Assembly (NCBI RefSeq): GCF_048007035.1
Contig: NZ_CP180355.1
Location: 5,456,001-5,520,000 of the forward strand
Length of the DNA stretch: 64,000 bases
From: Imperialibacter sp963977595
GTDB taxonomy: Bacteria > Bacteroidota > Bacteroidia > Cytophagales > Cyclobacteriaceae
Direction of reading: 5' to 3'
In this document: one piece after another, positions 1-7,753 of the stretch
Layout of the letters: every line of letters begins with the position of its first letter
Numbering within the stretch: the stretch's first letter is position 1
Notes under the pieces: model-generated
The model's database searches: none
The model's input: only the letters and a program-made list of their open reading frames with translations
What the model was told of the DNA's origin: nothing
Position numbers and translations under genes: made by a program

Positions 1-94
1 ATTGCCCGCAAAACAGGCTGTTGAATTTAAAAGTTTAAAAACGGACATATTTATCGTTTACTTGTAGTTTTGTGGCTCATTTGACAATATTGGT

Positions 95-718
95 GTGAAG
101 CAGTTATATATCGTTAGACATGGTGAAACCCAGTTTAACAGGGAGAAAAAGGTTCAGGGAAGAGGAGTAAATGCGCCTTTGAACCAAACAGGGCAGGAGC
201 AAGCCAGGGCATTTTTTAACCACTACAAAGACGAGAAGTTCAATAAGGTGTACGTGTCGTCGTTGATCCGTACCTACCAGTCAGTGGAGTCGTTCATAAA
301 CCAGGGCATACCCCACGAGAAACTGGACGGGCTGGATGAGATTAGCTGGGGTAACAAAGAGGGGCTGGCCTTCGAACCAGACATCCATAGCCATTATCTG
401 ACGACGCTTGAGGCATGGCAGCGAGGTGAGCTGGACCAGCGGATAGATGGGGGAGAGTCGCCCATAGAGGTCATGGAAAGGCAAAAGCAGGCTATGAATT
501 ATATTCTGAGCAAATCAGATGAAGAAAAGGTGCTGATTTGTATGCATGGAAGGGCTATCCGAATTCTTGTTTGCTGGATGCTTGGTTATCCGCTTCAACT
601 AATGGAGAGCTTTGGTCATTCTAACCTTGGCTTGTATGTTTTCAACTATACCGGGGGGCAGCTTTCGATGGTCACATCCAACGATGTCAGCCATCTTGAA
701 GGTGTGGAATTAATCTGA
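95..718 (+). CDS. Histidine phosphatase family protein (phosphoglycerate mutase-like)
   Basis: A 207-residue cytoplasmic protein of the histidine phosphatase (branch 2,3-bisphosphoglycerate mutase) superfamily. The phospho-acceptor motif RHGET sits at residues 8-12 (His9), and a second catalytic-type histidine is in MHGRAIR (His151). The start is GTG; it places the RHG motif at the usual distance from the N-terminus. The length fits the small phosphatases (CobC/GpmB/PhoE-like) rather than glycolytic dPGM. The substrate cannot be read from sequence. A TAGTTTTG at 65-72 matches the Bacteroidota -7 box TAnnTTTG and would give a short leader, but no good -33 TTTG is present. The gene ends convergently with the next one, overlapping it by 9 bp. 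Confidence 0.9.
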   Translation: MKQLYIVRHGETQFNREKKVQGRGVNAPLNQTGQEQARAFFNHYKDEKFNKVYVSSLIRTYQSVESFINQGIPHEKLDGLDEISWGNKEGLAFEPDIHSHYLTTLEAWQRGELDQRIDGGESPIEVMERQKQAMNYILSKSDEEKVLICMHGRAIRILVCWMLGYPLQLMESFGHSNLGLYVFNYTGGQLSMVTSNDVSHLEGVELI

Positions 719-2173
719 AGTCAATCGGGCTAGCTCCCTTTCGGCGCTTGAGTCGATGCTGGCTTTGTAAGGGTGGTTTTCGAAGTCCATTGCTTTTTCA
801 AAATACCCCTTTGCTTCTTTGTCTTTTCCGGAGCTCTTCATAATAAACCCAAGTTGCAAGGCAGCATTAGCACCCATGTACCAGGGTTGCCGTTCGGCGA
901 GTTTCAAAGCCTGTCGGTAATGAGGAATGGCTGATTGATCTTTTCCCTGCAAGTGATAGAGCCTGGCCAAACGATAATAGTATTCGCATAGCCATTTCCC
1001 ATCAAGTTCCGATGGGTTTACAGTAGCTAGTTGTCGCTTTGCCTCTTCCCAATAACCTCCGTCGGTTAAAAGCCTTGTCTTCAGCAGTGGAATCGGATAT
1101 TGGTTTATTTCTGTTAGGAACACATCCGCATTTTTGTCTGGCTCGGTGGTGCTTCGCTCCATTTTTGACGCTTTTTCACTCCAGGTGCTTGCACTGAGAG
1201 GGTCGCCTTCCAGGTAATACGAGGCAGCTATTTTGGCCATCGCATCTTTCTTGAAGCTTTCTCCGCCATAAGATTGGATAAACATTGTGTAGTGCTCCCG
1301 GGCTTTATCCAAATCCATTTTTTCGAGATACAGGTCTCCAAAAAGGTAGTTAACCGGAGTGAGCGTTTTTTGCTGATCTGCCGATATTTTCGATAAAGTG
1401 GCCAGCGCCTGTTCACCATTGTGTGCTTTATTGAGAGAAGTGGCCAGCATAAACCGGGCAAGCGTGCTATTGGGCTGCTTTTCCAGGGCTTGCAAAAACA
1501 AGGCAGTGGCTTTTGCTGGTTCATGAAGCGGGTAGGCATAGAAGTATCCAAGGATGATCAGGGCCTCATCTGCCATGGGACTGCTACTGGACGAAAGGTT
1601 TGTTAGCTGCTCAATTCCCGTGGCTACCTTACCCTGAAGGCCAATCAACCGGATGGCCCATTCGTACCTTTCGGGAGTGAGACCAATGAGGGTGTTGATG
1701 ACACCAGATGACTTTAAGAATGGGAGAATCTTGTCATCACGGTTTTGAAGTTCATCTATTTGGCTGTGCGCCTGCATCAAACTGTATAACCCCGACAGGT
1801 AGTCCCCAAATTTGATTTTAAACATCGCCTCCTGCAATTTCATGTCTGCCAGATAAAACGCCTTTCGGGCATTCCCTCCAGGTAGTTCCTCTATCCATGC
1901 TCTTCTCTTTGGGAGATTGCCGAGATAGCTTTCGTAGAAGCTGTTGTCTTCAGTGTAGATCATTTGAAGAAAGTCGCTGAGGTTAAGGAGGTAGGCTTTT
2001 TCCGGAGAATTGGGGAGAGTTGCCAGGAGGGTCTTGGCCTCGGAAAGCCTGTATTGTAGAATTAGCTCATGTGTTTCTACCACAGAAGGTTGCCAGCCAA
2101 GGTCTGCTTGCATGGCAGAGGCTTGAAAAAATGGCAGGAGCGCAAACAAAAACAGGCGAGCCTTGAGGCTCAC
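710..2173 (-). CDS. Secreted tetratricopeptide repeat protein
   Basis: About 487 residues with an N-terminal signal peptide (FLFALLPFFQASA) followed by TPR-type helical repeats across most of the protein. Clear examples are the segments containing DEALIILGYFYAYPLHEPA and YYRLARLYHLQGKDQSAIPH near the C-terminus. The frame is open upstream to 2269, but that stretch overlaps the Zn-ribbon gene by 62 bp and encodes basic, non-conserved-looking sequence. I therefore place the start at the GTG at 2173, directly before the signal peptide. It is probably a periplasmic scaffold; no enzymatic domain is visible. It lies 34 bp downstream of the Zn-ribbon gene and probably shares its transcript. The specific role is unknown. 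Confidence 0.75.
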   Translation of the reverse strand: MSLKARLFLFALLPFFQASAMQADLGWQPSVVETHELILQYRLSEAKTLLATLPNSPEKAYLLNLSDFLQMIYTEDNSFYESYLGNLPKRRAWIEELPGGNARKAFYLADMKLQEAMFKIKFGDYLSGLYSLMQAHSQIDELQNRDDKILPFLKSSGVINTLIGLTPERYEWAIRLIGLQGKVATGIEQLTNLSSSSSPMADEALIILGYFYAYPLHEPAKATALFLQALEKQPNSTLARFMLATSLNKAHNGEQALATLSKISADQQKTLTPVNYLFGDLYLEKMDLDKAREHYTMFIQSYGGESFKKDAMAKIAASYYLEGDPLSASTWSEKASKMERSTTEPDKNADVFLTEINQYPIPLLKTRLLTDGGYWEEAKRQLATVNPSELDGKWLCEYYYRLARLYHLQGKDQSAIPHYRQALKLAERQPWYMGANAALQLGFIMKSSGKDKEAKGYFEKAMDFENHPYKASIDSSAERELARLTSD

Positions 2174-2207
2174 CTGCTTATATGGGATACAAACGAATGT
2201 CAAGAAA

Positions 2208-2981
2208 TTACTTTCTCGTCCGTTTTGTTGTTTTGCCTTTTGTGTCTTCTTCTTCAATCTCGTCATCAACTCCTGCTAATATACGACCGCAGTGTTCACA
2301 TACGATGAGTTTTTTCTTCTCTCTGATGTCAGCTTGTCTTTGAGGAGGAACAATATTGAAACACCCACCACATGCGCCTCGGCGCACAGGAACAACAGCC
2401 AGACCATTTACTGCGTTAGCCCTTGTTTTGTCGTAGGATTTAAGTAAACGCTCTTCGATCTTCGCTGCTGCGGCTTCTCGCTTTTTGCTAAGCGCTTTTT
2501 CGTCGTCTTCGCTTTCTTTCACGATGACGTCAAGCTCTTTTTTCTTGCTTTCAAGGTCTTTGCTGCGTTCGCTAAGAACGTCCTTCGTTCCTTGTATTTC
2601 TTCTTTTTTGGTATCGATCTTTACGTAAGCCTCTTTGATCCTTTTTTCAAGAATTTGTATTTCAAGCTGCTGTAATTCAATCTCCTTGGTGATTGCGTCG
2701 TACTCACGATTGTTGCGGACATTCATTTGCTGCTCACCATACTTTTTGATGAGTTTTTCTGCGTCCTTAATTGCGGTCTTGTTGTCTGAAATAGAGCTTT
2801 CAAGTTCTTCCAAATCCTGGTTGAACTTCTGAACCCTGGTCTCATAACCGGCAATTTCATCCTCAAGGTCCATCACTTCTTCTGGAAGTGCTCCCCTGAT
2901 TTTTTTTATTTCGTCGAGGTTGGAATCAATTTCTTGGAGGTTGCTGAGCGATTCTAATTTTTGTGCTACGGTGCTTTCCAT
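2208..2981 (-). CDS. Coiled-coil protein with C4-type zinc ribbon (CdsZ/DUF164-like)
   Basis: 257 residues. The first ~190 are heptad-rich, charged coiled coil (many E/K/L). A C-terminal zinc ribbon follows with two Cys-x2-Cys knuckles (GACGGCFNI and VCEHCGRIL, around residues 203-230). The tail is acidic then basic. This is the architecture of the conserved bacterial zf-RING_7 / CdsZ family, which is usually found beside Nif3-like genes, as here. It is cytoplasmic, and a nucleic-acid or ribosome-linked role has been proposed for relatives. Only 6 bp separate it from the upstream Nif3 gene on the same strand, so they are almost certainly co-transcribed. Confidence 0.88.
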   Translation of the reverse strand: MESTVAQKLESLSNLQEIDSNLDEIKKIRGALPEEVMDLEDEIAGYETRVQKFNQDLEELESSISDNKTAIKDAEKLIKKYGEQQMNVRNNREYDAITKEIELQQLEIQILEKRIKEAYVKIDTKKEEIQGTKDVLSERSKDLESKKKELDVIVKESEDDEKALSKKREAAAAKIEERLLKSYDKTRANAVNGLAVVPVRRGACGGCFNIVPPQRQADIREKKKLIVCEHCGRILAGVDDEIEEEDTKGKTTKRTRK

Positions 2982-2987
2982 TCAGTT

Positions 2988-4097
2988 CTATAAGTAATAT
3001 CTGACGGGGTTTGTGTTTGCTTTAGACAAACGGAGTGCAATATTAGTGAATTTTTGTTTTAATTTCCTATGAAGCAGGTTTTTTGTAGAGACCTCACTTT
3101 CATAGTGTCCAATATCTGCCACGAGTACCTTGCCTTCGGCGTCAAAATACTCGTGATATTTGAAGTCGGACGTTACAAATGCGTCGGCCGATTGCTTTTT
3201 GGCGCTTTCAAGTAAGAAGCTTCCAGCCCCGCCGCAAACTGCTACGGTATGTATCTTCTTGTTGACCGGTGTGTATTTTATTACCTGAAGGTCGAAAACT
3301 TCCTTAAGATGGGCCAGAAATTTATCGGGTTGCATGGGTTCGGGCAGAATGCCAATCATTCCCAACCCAACTTCCTGATATTGGTTTTGCAGCGAAGTAA
3401 GGTAATAGGCTACTTCTTCATATGGGTGGGCAGTTTGAAGTGTGTTTATGATCACTTGACTCAAATGCGATGGGAAAATTAATTCCAGACGATCTTCATG
3501 TACTTGCTCAAGCTGGTGAGCTGAACCTATGTGTGGAGTTGCTTTGTCGTTTGGACGGAAGCTGCCTGTGCCCGCCACCCGAAAACTGCAGTGATCATAG
3601 TTGCCGATATGTCCGGCGCCCGCTTCGTGCAATGCTGCCAGGACTGCCCCGGTATTGTCTTTTGGACAAAACGTAACAATTTTGGAAAGGACGCCCGATT
3701 TAGGGGCCAGTATCCTGAGATGCTGCAGTCCTAAGATGTTGGCGATTTCAGCGTTGACACCGTCAAGTACATTATCAAGATTCGTGTGGATGGCATAAAT
3801 AGCGATGTCGTGTTGGATAGCTTTGATAACGGTGCGTTCCACGTAGTTGCTTCCTGTGAGCGTCTTAAGCCCCTTGAAGACAATGGGGTGATGGGCAACA
3901 ATAAGATTACAGCCGGTGGCAATAGCTTCGTCAACAATTTCTTCTGTGGCATCAAGCGAAATGAGTACTCCCGAGACATGATTCGAAGAATTGCCTACTA
4001 TCAAGCCAGCGTTGTCGTAGCTCTCCTGATACGCCCTTGGAGCCAGAGTCTCCAGGTACGAGATTATTTCTTTGATCCTTATTTCTTCCTTGCTCAT
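2988..4097 (-). CDS. Nif3-like dinuclear metal center protein (YqfO/YbgI family)
   Basis: 369 residues, the long form of the Nif3 family with a CutA/PII-like insert in the middle (about residues 130-240). Visible metal-site signatures are AHHPIVF near residue 68, HTNLD near residue 104 and the C-terminal GHYESE. Family members form hexameric rings with two metal ions per subunit. Some have GTP cyclohydrolase-like fold or activity, but the physiological reaction is unsettled. It is the first gene of a minus-strand operon with the Zn-ribbon protein and possibly the TPR protein. It is divergent from lpxK with a 54-bp intergenic gap that must hold both promoters. Confidence 0.93.
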   Translation of the reverse strand: MSKEEIRIKEIISYLETLAPRAYQESYDNAGLIVGNSSNHVSGVLISLDATEEIVDEAIATGCNLIVAHHPIVFKGLKTLTGSNYVERTVIKAIQHDIAIYAIHTNLDNVLDGVNAEIANILGLQHLRILAPKSGVLSKIVTFCPKDNTGAVLAALHEAGAGHIGNYDHCSFRVAGTGSFRPNDKATPHIGSAHQLEQVHEDRLELIFPSHLSQVIINTLQTAHPYEEVAYYLTSLQNQYQEVGLGMIGILPEPMQPDKFLAHLKEVFDLQVIKYTPVNKKIHTVAVCGGAGSFLLESAKKQSADAFVTSDFKYHEYFDAEGKVLVADIGHYESEVSTKNLLHRKLKQKFTNIALRLSKANTNPVRYYL

Positions 4098-4151
4098 TCG
4101 CTTCTCCTTATCGCAAGTATACTATCTTTAGGCCCACAATACAATTGACTA

Positions 4152-5213
4152 ATGCAACTACTTAGGGTTCTTCTTGCGGCGCCATTTTCCTTTGTCTGGT
4201 TATGCATTACGAATATCAGGAATACTTTGTATGACCTGGGAGTGTTAAAAAGCACTGGTTTCAGTATTCCGGTGATTTGCGTTGGCAACCTGTCAGTGGG
4301 GGGCACTGGTAAGACACCAACTATCAATTATCTCATCGCTTACTTGTTGTCGATGGGTAAGAATGTAGCAGTGATCAGCCGGGGATATGGCCGAGTTACA
4401 AAAGGTTTTTTTGTTGTCGATGAGCTGTCTGGTGCTGCGTCAGTCGGTGATGAGCCACTTTTGTTTTTCAAAAGATGGTCTGGAAAAGTTGTTGTGGCTG
4501 TGGGTGAGAAAAGGGTGCTGGCTATTAGAAACATTAGGGAGCGATACCCAAAATTGGATGTGATTCTTATGGACGATGGCTTTCAACATCGGGCTGTGCA
4601 GCCATCTACTTCAATAGTCCTCACTTCGTTCCAAAATCCTTTTTACCGTGATTTTATTATGCCCTCGGGGTCGTTGCGAGAGGGAAGAAGGTGGGCGAGA
4701 AGAGCTGATATCATTGTGGTGACAAAATCGCCTCAGATCATGCCTGAAGTGGAGAAGGGAAAAATGAGAGCAAAGATTCAAACCTACGCTCAGGCAGACA
4801 CTCCTGTCTTTTTTTGTTCTATACAATATGGACGCCCCGTGTCGTTTGGAAAAGAAGGTGAGTGGAACAAGAGAGTATTTTTGATTACAGGTATTGCCAG
4901 CCCGGCGCCATTATTGGATTATTTGAAAATTGAGGGGATTGAGGTGGTAACGCATTGGGAAAGGGCTGATCACTTTGCCTACAGTGATCAGGAAATGGAA
5001 AAGATTGTTGATGAATATCAAAACAGCGTCAATTGCGTTATTCTTACCACAGAAAAGGATTATGTAAAAATGAGCAACCCGAAGTTTCAGCGGTATTTGG
5101 ACAGTGCGCCATTTTTTTATATCCCGATAGAGTTTTCCTTTTCAAAAGAAAAAGAAAACTTTGAGGCGGTAATAGCAGAGAAGGTAACTAAAAACCTGGG
5201 CAAGTCAGTTTGA
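4152..5213 (+). CDS. lpxK: Tetraacyldisaccharide 4'-kinase
   Basis: 353 residues. LpxK phosphorylates the 4'-position of the tetraacyldisaccharide-1-phosphate to give lipid IVA, the sixth step of lipid A synthesis, at the inner membrane. The N-terminus carries a hydrophobic membrane-associated helix (VLLAAPFSFVWLCI). A Walker A loop follows (GNLSVGGTGKTP, near residues 43-54), then SRGYGR, and the family signature MDDGFQHRAV with the catalytic Asp/His region. TTEKDYVKM lies near the C-terminus. Length is typical. The presence of the gene supports a Gram-negative outer membrane with lipid A. The stop codon overlaps the TTG start of the downstream porin by 4 bp. Confidence 0.96.
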   Translation: MQLLRVLLAAPFSFVWLCITNIRNTLYDLGVLKSTGFSIPVICVGNLSVGGTGKTPTINYLIAYLLSMGKNVAVISRGYGRVTKGFFVVDELSGAASVGDEPLLFFKRWSGKVVVAVGEKRVLAIRNIRERYPKLDVILMDDGFQHRAVQPSTSIVLTSFQNPFYRDFIMPSGSLREGRRWARRADIIVVTKSPQIMPEVEKGKMRAKIQTYAQADTPVFFCSIQYGRPVSFGKEGEWNKRVFLITGIASPAPLLDYLKIEGIEVVTHWERADHFAYSDQEMEKIVDEYQNSVNCVILTTEKDYVKMSNPKFQRYLDSAPFFYIPIEFSFSKEKENFEAVIAEKVTKNLGKSV

Positions 5214-7063
5214 AGATCATACTAAAAATTGCGGCAATTGGATGTTTCGCCACGGGGCTTGCTCTGGGTGTTTCGCATGCACAGGTGCTGGACGATTCAA
5301 CAAAAAATGTTTACTCCTCAAGAACAACGTTTTGGTTTTCAGAAGCTGACATAAAAGCATTGTCTGATTCTCTGCATGTGCTTGACACCCTGCTTTACGG
5401 GCTGGAGAATTTTGATGCGGTTGATGTTTCAAACCATACCCTGGTTGACCTGGGCAACAACGGAACGGCGACCAGGTCTTTGTACTATCTGTTCCCGTCC
5501 ACAATAGGAGCCACGTTGGGTATCAATGCCTACGACCCCTACTTTATACCCTCCTCTGAGATAAAATACTTTGATACAAAATCACCCTGGATCAAAATAA
5601 AAACTGTCGTGGGCGGCTCAGGAAGAAGCGTGGTGGACGTGGGCTACTCAAGAAATATCAATCCACGGTGGAATTTAGGGGTAGATTTTAAGTTGCTTAC
5701 ATCGGATAAGCAGATTGGTTCTTCTTCCAGTCGGGGTGACCGAAATGTGAACAGCACCACCTGGGATTTGTACACCAGCTATAAGTCAAAAAACGAGCGG
5801 TATCAACTGCTTTTTAACGTTGACAGGATCAAACACCAGGTGCTTGAAACAGGGGGTATCGATGTGAGTGAAGATGCTTCCACTGCTGAGCTTTTTCAAT
5901 ACCTTGATTCTCCCATCAAACTGACAGGGGTGAAAGCTTATGACTATAAGATCAACTTCCACCTTTTTCAGAAGTACAAAATCACTGATGAGCTTCAGGT
6001 TTATTATTTGCTTGACAAAGGAAGGCACGACAATAGTTTTGAAGACCCTACGCCAACCAACAACGCCTTGGCCTATCCAAATATCTTAATCACCAGCGAC
6101 AGCACGGCGGATCTGATTCAGATGAGAGCGCTGCTCAATGAAGCTGGGGTGCTGGGCAAAATAGGGGGGTTGAGTTATAATTTTTACCTGAAGCAGAGGT
6201 ATGTGACTTACAATGACCGCTTCTCATCTCCTTTTGGCCGCCAGTCGGAGAGCTATGGAGGGGCGAAAATCAATGTAAGGTTGTTTGACGTATGGGACAC
6301 GGATGCCAAAGTTGAATACCTACAGGGAGGACTTTTTGATATTGAGGGGAGAACCACTTTGCCATTTCTCAATTTGTGGTTGCGAAGCATGAGGTACAAG
6401 CCAGGCTACCAGCAGCTCTATTATTTTGGAAATCACTACAGCTGGGTCAATGACTTCGAACCACAAAGAGCTGATAGATTGGGGGGTGAGTTGAATGTTA
6501 AGCTTGGCCCCGTCACACTCAAGCCTGGGCTTAATCTGACCAGGGTGGCCAACTATGTTTACTTTGGTGCTGACTCTCTTCCGCATCAATCCCTATCAGC
6601 TGCCGGACAGTTGCTGGTGAATCCCAGTGCTGCGGCGGAGCTTACCATAGGCAAAAGTTTTCACCTGAACCCTCAAGTGATTTACACTGCTGTTACTGGT
6701 AGTGACTCAGAGATTTGGAGGATGCCGGAGTGGCTGATCAGTACCAGGTTCTACTATGAAGGGGTATGGTTCAACGACTACCTGCCTGTGCAACTTGGCG
6801 TTGACCTGAACTGGAAATCCACTTACTATGGCCATGCCTACAATCCCGTCATTCAGCAGTTTTACATCCAGAATAGCTTTGCCATCGATTCGTATTTGAC
6901 AGCGGATGTATTCCTGAACTTCAAAGTAGGCAATGCACGATACTTTGCCAAGATGACGCACGCAAACCAACCCGGCACCGCCGATGGCTATTTCATTTCG
7001 CCCTATTACCCGGGGCAGCGCCGGGTGTTTGACCTCGGTGTTACCTGGTATTTCTTTGACTAA
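5210..7063 (+). CDS. Putative outer-membrane porin (Bacteroidota putative-porin family)
   Basis: 617 residues. An N-terminal signal peptide (AAIGCFATGLALGVSHAQ) is followed by a sequence rich in alternating hydrophobic/polar strands with many aromatic girdle residues (e.g. YQQLYYFGNHYSWVNDF). It ends in an aromatic beta-strand (GVTWYFFD), as expected of an outer-membrane beta-barrel. It resembles the Bacteroidota putative_porin family that commonly lies near lpxK or purine genes. The start is TTG at 5210, overlapping the lpxK stop in TTGA. No better ATG precedes the signal peptide, so translational coupling to lpxK is likely. Substrate unknown. Confidence 0.8.
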   Translation: MKIILKIAAIGCFATGLALGVSHAQVLDDSTKNVYSSRTTFWFSEADIKALSDSLHVLDTLLYGLENFDAVDVSNHTLVDLGNNGTATRSLYYLFPSTIGATLGINAYDPYFIPSSEIKYFDTKSPWIKIKTVVGGSGRSVVDVGYSRNINPRWNLGVDFKLLTSDKQIGSSSSRGDRNVNSTTWDLYTSYKSKNERYQLLFNVDRIKHQVLETGGIDVSEDASTAELFQYLDSPIKLTGVKAYDYKINFHLFQKYKITDELQVYYLLDKGRHDNSFEDPTPTNNALAYPNILITSDSTADLIQMRALLNEAGVLGKIGGLSYNFYLKQRYVTYNDRFSSPFGRQSESYGGAKINVRLFDVWDTDAKVEYLQGGLFDIEGRTTLPFLNLWLRSMRYKPGYQQLYYFGNHYSWVNDFEPQRADRLGGELNVKLGPVTLKPGLNLTRVANYVYFGADSLPHQSLSAAGQLLVNPSAAAELTIGKSFHLNPQVIYTAVTGSDSEIWRMPEWLISTRFYYEGVWFNDYLPVQLGVDLNWKSTYYGHAYNPVIQQFYIQNSFAIDSYLTADVFLNFKVGNARYFAKMTHANQPGTADGYFISPYYPGQRRVFDLGVTWYFFD

Positions 7064-7075
7064 ATAATTGCCTCA

Positions 7076-7678
7076 ATGGAAGCAAAGAGTAAAACCACCC
7101 TTGGCCTGGAGCTGCCTACCGATCCCCGTTGGACAGATATCGCCAGTATGCAGATTGAGGACATTCTTGTTGATCACGCTTATTGTGAGCAGAAGGCCGC
7201 TTCTTCGTGCATTTCGCTCATTATGCTCTACCCAGAAAGAGAAAAACTGCTGGAATTGTTGGTGCCAGTAGTGGCGGAGGAATGGAGTCACTTTGAAAGA
7301 GTAGTGGAGCAACTCAAGAAGAGGGGCTTTGGGTTAGGGAGGCAAAGGAAGGACGAGTATGTGGCCAGGCTTAATGAGGTAGTGAGAAAGGGTGGCTCCC
7401 GCAACCAGCAGTTGGTGGAGAAGCTGCTGCTGAATGCGCTGATTGAAGCCAGAAGCTGCGAGAGGTTCAAACTGCTGCACAAGCATATTGCGGATGAAGA
7501 GTTGAAAAAGTTCTATTATGAATTGATGGTTTCAGAAGCTGGCCACTATCATAATTTCATTGAACTGGCGGAAGAATACATGCCAAAGGATTATGTGAAA
7601 GTTAGATGGAACGAGTTCCTGGAAGCTGAGGCCGCAATAATGAAATCGCTTACTGTAAGAGGAGATAGGATGCATTGA
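7076..7678 (+). CDS. miaE: tRNA-(ms2io6A)37 hydroxylase
   Basis: 200 residues. MiaE is a di-iron monooxygenase that hydroxylates the isopentenyl side chain of 2-methylthio-N6-isopentenyladenosine at tRNA position 37. The ferritin-like four-helix fold is indicated by two Glu-x2-His motifs (EEWSH around residue 66 and SEAGH around residue 157) plus additional Glu residues in VDHAYCEQKA and EARSCERF. The length is that of the short bacterial MiaE. It follows the porin by 12 bp on the same strand, so it could be the distal gene of an lpxK-porin-miaE transcript. A strong terminator lies 13 bp past the stop. Confidence 0.93.
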   Translation: MEAKSKTTLGLELPTDPRWTDIASMQIEDILVDHAYCEQKAASSCISLIMLYPEREKLLELLVPVVAEEWSHFERVVEQLKKRGFGLGRQRKDEYVARLNEVVRKGGSRNQQLVEKLLLNALIEARSCERFKLLHKHIADEELKKFYYELMVSEAGHYHNFIELAEEYMPKDYVKVRWNEFLEAEAAIMKSLTVRGDRMH

Positions 7679-7691
7679 CGGTCAAAGGGTA

Positions 7692-7740
7692 TAAAACAAA
7701 AAAGGTTTAGGAGTCTCCCCCTAAACCTTTTTTTGTTTTA
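7692..7740. terminator. Bidirectional intrinsic terminator between convergent genes
   Basis: A long hairpin with left arm TAAAACAAAAAAGGTTTAGG and right arm CCTAAACC followed by seven T, then GTTTTA. Pairing is nearly perfect over 20 bp with one bulged base around an ~8-nt loop (AGTCTCCC). It carries an A-run on one side and a T-run on the other. It can therefore stop transcription from miaE on the plus strand and from the molybdenum hydroxylase genes on the minus strand. Confidence 0.9.
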
Positions 7741-7753
7741 CGCTGAATAAAAG

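Noticed and set aside
2174..2269. N-terminal extension of the TPR protein into the Zn-ribbon gene
   Set aside because: It would place a basic stretch before the signal peptide and overlap the upstream gene by 62 bp.
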